A stretch of DNA of 5,529 bases from an uncultured Finegoldia sp. (GTDB taxonomy: Bacteria > Bacillota > Clostridia > Tissierellales > Peptoniphilaceae), in contig NZ_CAMXVC010000048.1 in NCBI RefSeq assembly GCF_947252345.1, positions 1 through 5,529 on the forward strand, written 5' to 3'. Each line of letters opens with the position of its first letter. Within the stretch, counting starts at the first letter, position 1. Shown here in pieces: positions 1 through 4,855 of the stretch. The position numbers and the translations under genes are program-made. The notes under the pieces are model-generated. The model was not told the origin of the DNA. It searched no databases and worked only from the letters and a program-made list of their open reading frames with translations.

Positions 1-49
1 AGGTGGAAGAACAGTAGGAGCAGGCGTTGTTTCTAAAATTATTGAATAA
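1..49 (+). CDS. tuf: Elongation factor Tu, C-terminal end (partial)
   Basis: This is the 3' end of a gene cut by the window edge. Read from base 2, it encodes GGRTVGAGVVSKIIE followed by TAA at 47-49. The string matches the highly conserved C-terminus of bacterial EF-Tu (typically GGRTVGAGVV-K-I-), the end of domain III. EF-Tu is the cytoplasmic GTPase that delivers aminoacyl-tRNA to the ribosome. Only 15 codons are present, so the GTPase motifs cannot be checked, but no other common protein family ends this way. The gene is followed directly by a terminator-like hairpin, consistent with tuf being the last gene of its transcription unit. Confidence 0.93.
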   Translation, partial: GGRTVGAGVVSKIIE

Positions 50-51
50 TT

Positions 52-77
52 AATAAAACCTTCGAGAGGTTTTATTT
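52..77 (+). terminator. Intrinsic terminator after tuf
   Basis: A 10-bp perfect stem (52-61 with 67-76, aataaaacct/aggttttatt) closes a 5-base loop, starting 3 bp after the tuf stop codon. The descending arm is itself T-rich and one more T follows. The stem has few G:C pairs, so efficiency is uncertain, but the position is right for ending tuf transcription. Confidence 0.7.
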
Positions 78-82
78 GAAAG

Positions 83-112
83 CAAGAGCATCCGTTTTTA
101 TGGATGCTCTTG
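83..112 (+). other. Second inverted repeat / leader hairpin before the ATP-cone gene
   Basis: An 11-bp perfect stem (83-93, caagagcatcc, with 102-112) closes an 8-base loop that contains five T residues. No T-run follows it on the plus strand, so it is not a classical intrinsic terminator. It ends 9 bases before the ribosome binding site of the next gene. It could be a backup terminator element for tuf, a processing or stability stem-loop, or a leader structure of the downstream operon. I found no convincing -35/-10 pair in this gap. TTGAAA at 76-81 lacks a good -10 at normal spacing, and TATAAA at 116-121 lacks a -35. Confidence 0.55.
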
Positions 113-134
113 TCGTATAAAAGGAGGAAAACAA

Positions 135-518
135 ATGAATGATTTGACGAAAATTTTGGTAGACTACTTCAAAAATAACGACACAAACCCGAACGACGTT
201 GCAAATATAATCGAAGATGCAAAAATAAATGTGCTTGATGAAATGTTTGGAGAAGAAGGAGAATGGGTGCTTAAAAAACTTGGCAGCGTGGAAAGTTTTG
301 ACAAGGAAAAAATCTCCCACTCGCTAGCTCAAACATCGGACACTGCACAGGCTGGAATGACGAACTCGGACATCGCAATCATCGTAGAGGACGTGTTGAA
401 GAAGATGAAATCCATCAAGAGAAATGTCTATCCGACAAAGGAAATCAGAGGATACGTCGAAGAAGCATTAAAAGAAGAAGGCTACAACAAAGTATTAGAA
501 GCATACGAAAATAATTAA
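135..518 (+). CDS. Small stand-alone ATP-cone domain protein
   Basis: This encodes a 127-residue soluble protein with no signal peptide or membrane segment. The start is set by a strong AGGAGG at 122-127, 7 bases before ATG. Residues about 46-124 resemble an ATP-cone domain: LKKLGSVESFDKEKI (46-60) matches the usual K-x-G-x-x-E-x-F-D-x-x-K-I opening, and TKEIRGYVEEALKEEGY (101-117) with a final xxxAY (to 124) matches the closing helices. ATP-cones bind ATP or dATP and normally sit at the N-terminus of ribonucleotide reductases (NrdA, NrdD) or in the repressor NrdR. Here no reductase domain or NrdR zinc ribbon is attached; the first 45 residues are an acidic helical stretch I do not recognise. 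A nucleotide-sensing role is inferred from the family only. It lies 12 bp before the CAP-domain gene and is probably co-transcribed with it, although the functional link is unclear. Confidence 0.8.
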   Translation: MNDLTKILVDYFKNNDTNPNDVANIIEDAKINVLDEMFGEEGEWVLKKLGSVESFDKEKISHSLAQTSDTAQAGMTNSDIAIIVEDVLKKMKSIKRNVYPTKEIRGYVEEALKEEGYNKVLEAYENN

Positions 519-520
519 CG

Positions 521-525
521 AGAGG
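521..525 (+). promoter_or_regulatory. Ribosome binding site of the CAP-domain gene
   Basis: AGAGG lies 5 bases before the ATG at 531, inside the 12-bp gap after the ATP-cone gene. No promoter fits in this gap, which supports co-transcription. Confidence 0.7.
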
Positions 526-530
526 TTAAA

Positions 531-2699
531 ATGAACACGAAAATTTTGAAAAAAGTCTTGGCATCGACGCTTGCACTTGCAATGGTGTTGCCGACGGTGG
601 CGATTGCAGACAAACAAAACGCACAACCACAAAAGAAAACACAACAAGTTACAAGAATATCCGGCAAGGATAGAGTTACAACATCTGTTGAAATATCCAA
701 ATCAGCATATACTACATCAGAAAATGTCGTACTTGCAAGTGGATTCAACTTCGCAGACGCACTCTCAGCAGGACAACTCGCATCAGCACTAAATGCGCCA
801 CTTTTATTGTCATCACAAGATAAACTTGACTCACAAACAAAAAACGAAATCGAACGATTGAAAGCGAAGAAAGTTTTTGTTGTAGGTGGAGACAATGCTA
901 TTAGCAAAACTGGAGTTGACACAGAATTAAAATCAGAAAAGATTGACGTCACAAGACTTGAAGGACAAGACAGATACTCAACATCCCAAAAAGTCATGGA
1001 AAAGACAAAACAAATCATCAAACCGGAATATTTGTTGATAGCAAGTGGCAAAAACTTCCCCGACGCACTAGCAGCGACAGGATTTTTTGTAAACCACAAA
1101 TCAGTAATGGTACTAAGTGACGGAGAAACTTACCCACAATCCAATTTACAAGAAATAGCAATAGGTGGTAAAAACCAACTACCACTAAAAGGCTTCACAG
1201 GAAAAAGAGTTTCCGGAAAAGACAGATACGAAACAGCACTAGAAATCGCAAAGCTATCATTTGACAAGAACAACAACGCAATCCTTGCAAGTGGAGAAGT
1301 ATTCGCAGACAGCTTGTCAGCAGTAAGTTTAACTAAAAAACACAACGCACCAATAATTCTTACGCAATCAGACAACTTGACAGAAAACGCCAAGAAATAT
1401 TTGAACGACAAGAACGTGTTCATAGTTGGTGGTGAAAAAACTGTTGCTGAAAATATTTTAACTAACATTACAGCTGAACAAAGGGCAAAGATAGCTGAAG
1501 AAATTAGACAGCAAGAAAAAGATAACAAAAATCCAAGCAGAAAAAAAGCGAAAGAAAACTTGGATAAAGCCGAAAAGAAATTAAAAGACAGCAAAGAAGA
1601 ATTAGAAAATCTTAAAGCCGAATTAAAGAAACACCAAGAAGCTCCAGAAACTAAGAAAAAGCTTGAAGAAGATATCAAAAAGCTTGAAGATGAAGAAAAA
1701 GAATTTGAAGAAAAGAACAAGAGTGCTATTGAAGAAGCCAACAAGAAAATTGAAGAAATAAACAAAGTTCTTCCGAAAATTGACGCTACAATTAATGAAG
1801 GTGCGTTTGCATTTTTTAAATGGGCAGGAGAAAAATACCCAGAATACAAACAAGATACTGAAAATGGACTTGCGATTTTGAACGAGTATTTACAAAAAGG
1901 TGATGTGAAAAAAACGTCCGACGATTCAACATCATATGAAAATATGATTATGACTGCGGATTGGCTTGAACAATTAAACAGTCTAAGATTAAAGGATGAA
2001 CACTTCACGGGCTTGACAAAATTAGATACTAATTTTGAAATTTTGGCAAAGGCTATGGTAAGTTGTAACAGGTCAGTGGATCCATCTCTAGGTCACAGAC
2101 ATACTTTTAGAGTTTGGGAAAATTTGGCTTGGGGTTATGTAAATCCTTACAAAGGATGGTATGACAAAGAAAAATTAATTTATGAAGAATTGATGGATAC
2201 GATAAATACTAAATATTCTGGAGAAGCCGCAAATGTAGCGATGGAAAAAGCGAAAGCAGATTACAGGGCAAAACACAACGGCAAGGAACCTGTAATTGGT
2301 CACTACACGAATATTTTGAGTAAGAGCATCAATGTTGTAGCTGTAACTAAAAATTCTGTTGCATTAAGATACGGAAGCAATACATTCTGCATGAATGGAG
2401 ATTTTGGGCATGGATATAGCACGTTTATTAAGGAAGAAAAATATCGTGAAATTATCAATGAATACAAGAAAGCTACAGATAAAAAAGCGTTATTAGATGA
2501 AAAAGAAAAAACAGAAAAAACTTTGAAGGATATTGAAGAAATTAAAGCTGATAGAAAGAAGAAAATTGAAAACCTTAAAAAAGGCGACGATCAAAAAACT
2601 CTTGAACTTAAGGAAAAAATAAATCAAAAAGAATCAGAGTTGCAGTTGGTGCAAAATCAATACGAGAAAGCAAAGCAAACTTACGACAAACTAAAATAA
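531..2699 (+). CDS. Secreted cell-wall-bound protein: CWB2 x3, coiled coils, CAP domain
   Basis: This encodes a 722-residue surface protein. Residues 1-26 form a signal peptide (KKxxKK-type charged start, hydrophobic core, AIA|D cleavage site). Three CWB2 (cell wall binding repeat 2) modules follow at about 42-130, 142-213 and 226-310. Each has an R-x-S/E-G-x-D-R-x-x-T/S opening, a G-x-x-F/P-A/D-D-x-L-(S/A)-A core and a closing GG (VFVVGG, IAIGG, VFIVGG); the second module is shorter. In Clostridioides difficile, three tandem CWB2 modules anchor proteins non-covalently to a wall polymer. Residues about 315-412 are a Lys/Glu-rich coiled coil. Residues about 465-635 look like a CAP (SCP/PR1) domain: RHTFRVWENLAWGY (523-536), GWY (542-544) and GHYTNIL (590-596) supply candidate tetrad residues H524, E530, E547 and H591. 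Residues 640-722 form a second coiled coil. There is no LPxTG motif or C-terminal membrane anchor. The ligand or activity of the CAP domain cannot be read from sequence. Confidence 0.9.
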   Translation: MNTKILKKVLASTLALAMVLPTVAIADKQNAQPQKKTQQVTRISGKDRVTTSVEISKSAYTTSENVVLASGFNFADALSAGQLASALNAPLLLSSQDKLDSQTKNEIERLKAKKVFVVGGDNAISKTGVDTELKSEKIDVTRLEGQDRYSTSQKVMEKTKQIIKPEYLLIASGKNFPDALAATGFFVNHKSVMVLSDGETYPQSNLQEIAIGGKNQLPLKGFTGKRVSGKDRYETALEIAKLSFDKNNNAILASGEVFADSLSAVSLTKKHNAPIILTQSDNLTENAKKYLNDKNVFIVGGEKTVAENILTNITAEQRAKIAEEIRQQEKDNKNPSRKKAKENLDKAEKKLKDSKEELENLKAELKKHQEAPETKKKLEEDIKKLEDEEKEFEEKNKSAIEEANKKIEEINKVLPKIDATINEGAFAFFKWAGEKYPEYKQDTENGLAILNEYLQKGDVKKTSDDSTSYENMIMTADWLEQLNSLRLKDEHFTGLTKLDTNFEILAKAMVSCNRSVDPSLGHRHTFRVWENLAWGYVNPYKGWYDKEKLIYEELMDTINTKYSGEAANVAMEKAKADYRAKHNGKEPVIGHYTNILSKSINVVAVTKNSVALRYGSNTFCMNGDFGHGYSTFIKEEKYREIINEYKKATDKKALLDEKEKTEKTLKDIEEIKADRKKKIENLKKGDDQKTLELKEKINQKESELQLVQNQYEKAKQTYDKLK
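577..1462 (+). repeat. 886-bp perfect direct repeat, copy 1 (CWB2 anchor cassette)
   Basis: Every base compared matches 2893-3778 at a constant offset of 2316, with no gaps. The block begins inside the signal-peptide coding region and ends at the last codons of the third CWB2 module. The flanks diverge sharply: base 576 is C against G at 2892, and base 1463 is T against A at 3779. Identity at synonymous third positions means the copies are recent or kept the same by gene conversion. Confidence 0.96.
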
Positions 2700-2702
2700 C
2701 AC

Positions 2703-2733
2703 AAGGGGTGCAGAAAAATCTGCACTCTTTTTT
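2703..2733 (+). terminator. Intrinsic terminator of the CAP-domain gene
   Basis: The stem gggtgcag (2706-2713) pairs with ctgcactc (2720-2727), with one G:T wobble and a further A:T pair closing an AAAA loop. Six T residues follow at 2728-2733. It begins 3 bp after the stop codon and is a sequence relative of the terminator at 4198-4225. Confidence 0.92.
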
Positions 2734-2745
2734 GTTGAACGAATT

Positions 2746-2774
2746 TATCAAAAAAATCTCAAATGGAGTATAAT
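2746..2774 (+). promoter_or_regulatory. Promoter of the second CWB2 gene
   Basis: A perfect TATAAT -10 box lies at 2769-2774 inside TATAATAAT. The -35 region is weak: tatcaa at 2746-2751 has 17-bp spacing but poor consensus. It follows the upstream terminator, so the second gene has its own transcription start, predicted near 2781. Confidence 0.65.
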
Positions 2775-2786
2775 AATATTGAAGGC

Positions 2787-2813
2787 AAAATAATGGAGAA
2801 ATTCCGTTGTTTT
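2787..2813 (+). promoter_or_regulatory. Stem-loop at the 5' end of the leader
   Basis: The arm aaaataatgga (2787-2797) pairs with tccgttgtttt (2803-2813) over 11 bp, including two G:T wobbles, around a 5-base loop. It would sit about 6 bases from the predicted transcript 5' end and well upstream of the ribosome site. This placement fits mRNA 5'-stabilising stem-loops. It has no T-run, so it is not a terminator. Confidence 0.45.
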
Positions 2814-2836
2814 ATTAAAATATCATAATGAATTAT

Positions 2837-2841
2837 GGAGG
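2837..2841 (+). promoter_or_regulatory. Ribosome binding site that fixes the start at 2847
   Basis: GGAGG lies 5 bases before the ATG at 2847. It overlaps the upstream in-frame ATG at 2835-2837, so that ATG cannot use it. Choosing 2847 also places the start exactly 2316 bp after the first gene's start (531), the same offset as the repeat, giving both proteins a 26-residue signal peptide. Confidence 0.88.
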
Positions 2842-2846
2842 ATAAA

Positions 2847-4184
2847 ATGCTAAAAAATCAATTGAAAAAATTGACGGTCGCAGCGTTAGCTGTTGCAATG
2901 GTGTTGCCGACGGTGGCGATTGCAGACAAACAAAACGCACAACCACAAAAGAAAACACAACAAGTTACAAGAATATCCGGCAAGGATAGAGTTACAACAT
3001 CTGTTGAAATATCCAAATCAGCATATACTACATCAGAAAATGTCGTACTTGCAAGTGGATTCAACTTCGCAGACGCACTCTCAGCAGGACAACTCGCATC
3101 AGCACTAAATGCGCCACTTTTATTGTCATCACAAGATAAACTTGACTCACAAACAAAAAACGAAATCGAACGATTGAAAGCGAAGAAAGTTTTTGTTGTA
3201 GGTGGAGACAATGCTATTAGCAAAACTGGAGTTGACACAGAATTAAAATCAGAAAAGATTGACGTCACAAGACTTGAAGGACAAGACAGATACTCAACAT
3301 CCCAAAAAGTCATGGAAAAGACAAAACAAATCATCAAACCGGAATATTTGTTGATAGCAAGTGGCAAAAACTTCCCCGACGCACTAGCAGCGACAGGATT
3401 TTTTGTAAACCACAAATCAGTAATGGTACTAAGTGACGGAGAAACTTACCCACAATCCAATTTACAAGAAATAGCAATAGGTGGTAAAAACCAACTACCA
3501 CTAAAAGGCTTCACAGGAAAAAGAGTTTCCGGAAAAGACAGATACGAAACAGCACTAGAAATCGCAAAGCTATCATTTGACAAGAACAACAACGCAATCC
3601 TTGCAAGTGGAGAAGTATTCGCAGACAGCTTGTCAGCAGTAAGTTTAACTAAAAAACACAACGCACCAATAATTCTTACGCAATCAGACAACTTGACAGA
3701 AAACGCCAAGAAATATTTGAACGACAAGAACGTGTTCATAGTTGGTGGTGAAAAAACTGTTGCTGAAAATATTTTAACAAACAAAAAAACTGTTAAAAAA
3801 CCAGAAGATAAGAATTTGCACACAAAAACTGGTCAATACTATTCTAGTTTGATTAGCAAAAAATTATCAAAAGCAGAAGCAGACGCTAGTAATCAAGCGT
3901 ACAATGTGAGAATCGAAGACGACCAATTGGTTGTATCGGGATATATGTTGTATTACAAGAAGATTGATTCATTCTTCGGGGGCGACAGCATTGGTCACAG
4001 CGTAAATCATTCTTTCAAGCTCACAGACAAGACTGTTTTCGTGGCGAAAAGCGGACTAGCCAAGCCAAGCTATTTTAACAGAGCTGAGTTTTTGAATTAC
4101 TATAAATTGTGCAAGGACACAGGACTTGGCTTGGTTGTCACTGTGAAAAACGGCGTGGCTGTAAAAGTTGAAATAGCTTCATAA
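2847..4184 (+). CDS. Secreted cell-wall-bound protein: CWB2 x3 plus unknown C-terminal domain
   Basis: This encodes a 445-residue surface protein from the preferred ATG at 2847; the longer reading from 2835 adds four residues (MEDK) and is disfavoured. Residues 1-26 form a signal peptide whose first 15 residues differ from the CAP-domain paralogue, but which ends in the same AIA|D site. Residues 27-312 are identical to the paralogue and contain the three CWB2 modules (about 42-130, 142-213, 226-310), so the protein should bind the same wall polymer. Residues about 313-445 form a separate domain: a Lys-rich linker, then a segment with many predicted beta strands (LVVSGYMLYYKKI, HSFKLTDKTVFVA, LGLVVTVKNGVAVKVEI at the C-terminus). 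I do not recognise this domain, and no catalytic motif is obvious. The gene stands alone between its own promoter and terminator. Confidence 0.9.
   Translation: MLKNQLKKLTVAALAVAMVLPTVAIADKQNAQPQKKTQQVTRISGKDRVTTSVEISKSAYTTSENVVLASGFNFADALSAGQLASALNAPLLLSSQDKLDSQTKNEIERLKAKKVFVVGGDNAISKTGVDTELKSEKIDVTRLEGQDRYSTSQKVMEKTKQIIKPEYLLIASGKNFPDALAATGFFVNHKSVMVLSDGETYPQSNLQEIAIGGKNQLPLKGFTGKRVSGKDRYETALEIAKLSFDKNNNAILASGEVFADSLSAVSLTKKHNAPIILTQSDNLTENAKKYLNDKNVFIVGGEKTVAENILTNKKTVKKPEDKNLHTKTGQYYSSLISKKLSKAEADASNQAYNVRIEDDQLVVSGYMLYYKKIDSFFGGDSIGHSVNHSFKLTDKTVFVAKSGLAKPSYFNRAEFLNYYKLCKDTGLGLVVTVKNGVAVKVEIAS
2893..3778 (+). repeat. 886-bp perfect direct repeat, copy 2 (CWB2 anchor cassette)
   Basis: This is the second copy of the block at 577-1462, in the same orientation and reading frame. 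It also runs from inside the signal-peptide region to the end of the third CWB2 module. The 46 coding bases before it and all sequence after it are unrelated or strongly diverged from copy 1. No target-site duplication, inverted ends or transposase is visible, so it is a homologous cassette and not a mobile element. Confidence 0.96.
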
Positions 4185-4197
4185 AATTTAGCTACAA

Positions 4198-4225
4198 GGG
4201 TGCGGGTTTTCCTGCACTCTTTTTT
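4198..4225 (+). terminator. Intrinsic terminator of the second CWB2 gene
   Basis: The arm gggtgcggg (4198-4206) pairs with cctgcactc (4211-4219) over 9 bp, with two G:T wobbles and a TTTT loop. Six T residues follow (4220-4225). The preceding acaaggg and the shared tgcactctttttt show that it is related to the terminator at 2703-2733. Confidence 0.92.
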
Positions 4226-4232
4226 GCGTGAT

Positions 4233-4261
4233 TTTATGAAAAATTTTGGATAGGGTATAAT
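4233..4261 (+). promoter_or_regulatory. Promoter of the small membrane-protein ORF
   Basis: A perfect TATAAT -10 box lies at 4256-4261, again inside TATAATAAT. A weak -35 candidate, tttatg, lies at 4233-4238 with 17-bp spacing. The same pattern (TTTAT, an A-rich stretch, then GTATAATAAT) occurs in front of the second CWB2 gene. Confidence 0.62.
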
Positions 4262-4276
4262 AATGGTAAATAGGTG

Positions 4277-4282
4277 AGGAGG
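4277..4282 (+). promoter_or_regulatory. Ribosome binding site of the small membrane-protein ORF
   Basis: AGGAGG lies 5 bases before the ATG at 4288. With the promoter upstream, it shows that the 5' end of this ORF is a real, expressed gene start. Confidence 0.8.
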
Positions 4283-4287
4283 AGTTT

Positions 4288-4536
4288 ATGAACAAAACGA
4301 AAAACAAAAGCTTGTGGACACTTATCATTGGCGTTGTGTGTCTTGTGATTAGTTTTATATTGAAGGATTTTCAGCTCGGTTTCTTAGGAAATCTGAGACC
4401 TATTGGATTAGTGACGGTATATATTTGCCCGATTTTGGGAATAATTGGAATTGTTTTTTCTCTGATTGAAAAAAGCATTGCGAGAGCCATATCTGTTAAG
4501 CCGGATATTTTACTTTTAGATGAACCAACATCTTAA
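4288..4536 (+). CDS. Small membrane protein, C-terminus replaced by ABC ATPase remnant
   Basis: This 82-codon ORF has its own promoter and ribosome site but is chimeric. Residues 1-8 are basic. Residues about 9-25 (LWTLIIGVVCLVISFIL) and about 39-60 (PIGLVTVYICPILGIIGIVF and on) are two likely membrane helices. I do not recognise the family; it resembles many short uncharacterised Firmicutes membrane proteins. From about residue 64 the sequence changes abruptly to IARAISVKPDILLLDEPTS, which is the Walker B region of an ABC transporter ATPase. It ends at TAA exactly where the family normally has the Ala of S-A-L-D. The membrane gene has therefore lost its native 3' end by fusion to a decayed ABC gene. 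A product of 82 residues could still be made, but its last 19 residues are not native. The join could be a genomic rearrangement or an assembly chimera. Confidence 0.6.
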   Translation: MNKTKNKSLWTLIIGVVCLVISFILKDFQLGFLGNLRPIGLVTVYICPILGIIGIVFSLIEKSIARAISVKPDILLLDEPTS

Positions 4537-4763
4537 TTAGACCCTGAGTTAGTAGCAGGGGTTTTAAGTACAATAAAAAGCTGGCAACTACTGGAGTAAC
4601 TATGATGATAGTTACACATAAAATTAATTTCGCAAAGGAAACGGCTACAAGAGTTTTATTCATGGAAAATGGAAAAATTGCAGAAGATGGTAGTCCTTAA
4701 GAGGCTTTAAATAATCCTAACAGAAATAGACTTAGAGACTTTTTAAATATCAATAACAATTAA
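4477..4763 (+). pseudogene. Decayed 3' fragment of a polar amino acid ABC transporter ATPase
   Basis: Read with corrections, this stretch gives the last 95 or so residues of a GlnQ-type ATPase that powers amino-acid uptake. IARA is followed by the Walker B segment PDILLLDEPTS, the D-loop LDPEL, the H-loop region MMIVTHKINFAKE, then TRVLFMENGKIAEDGSP and a C-terminal NRLRDFLNINNN. Three lesions are visible: TAA at 4534-4536 in place of the Ala of S-A-L-D; loss of one A in the run at 4575-4579, shifting frame inside TIKK-LATTGVT; and TAA at 4698-4700 after DGSP. The Walker A, Q-loop and LSGGQ signature regions are absent upstream, replaced by an unrelated membrane-protein ORF. It cannot encode a working ATPase. 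Full-length relatives are about 240 residues, so roughly 40% remains. Confidence 0.9.
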
Positions 4764-4810
4764 TATCAACCTTATATAAGGAAAATTTAAGTCATAGGGG
4801 TATGTGAAAA

Positions 4811-4852
4811 GCGATGTGTATAAGATATTTTTTTGAATACATATCGCCTTTT
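4811..4852. terminator. Bidirectional terminator between convergent units
   Basis: An 11-bp stem (4811-4821 with 4837-4847, one G:T wobble) closes a T-rich 15-base loop. TTTT follows at 4849-4852 on the plus strand, and AAAA at 4807-4810 gives TTTT on the minus strand. It lies just past the stop codon of the minus-strand regulator and downstream of the plus-strand ABC remnant, as expected for a shared terminator. Confidence 0.75.
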
Positions 4853-4855
4853 AAA

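Noticed and set aside
515..1099. A 194-codon antisense ORF over the first CWB2 block, with a matching copy at 2858-3415
   Set aside because: It is the reverse reading of the CWB2 coding sequence and is duplicated only because the block is. It has no ribosome site and an improbable Ser/Phe-rich composition.
1130..2008. A 292-codon antisense ORF, with a partial copy at 3446-3823
   Set aside because: It is a shadow of the Lys/Glu-rich coiled coil and CWB2 region, with runs of Ser/Phe and no start signals. The sense strand explains the sequence fully.
2835..2846. Upstream ATG at 2835 as the start of the second CWB2 protein
   Set aside because: It overlaps the GGAGG that serves the ATG at 2847 and has no ribosome site of its own. 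The 2847 start aligns exactly with the first gene's start at the repeat offset.
577..3778. The long direct repeats as ends of a composite transposon
   Set aside because: They encode functional CWB2 modules in frame. No transposase, terminal inverted repeats or target duplications are visible.
4770..4781. Perfect palindrome CCTTATATAAGG as a possible TetR operator
   Set aside because: It lies downstream of both converging genes, not at a promoter. A short A/T-rich palindrome is expected by chance.
4813..4825. A 13-base match to the Tn5 mosaic end (gatgtgtataaga), suggesting a second adapter or chimeric join
   Set aside because: The match stops after 13 of 19 bases, and most of it forms one arm of a well-paired terminator stem whose partner arm is present. 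Chance similarity in A/T-rich DNA is the simpler explanation, though read support would settle it.
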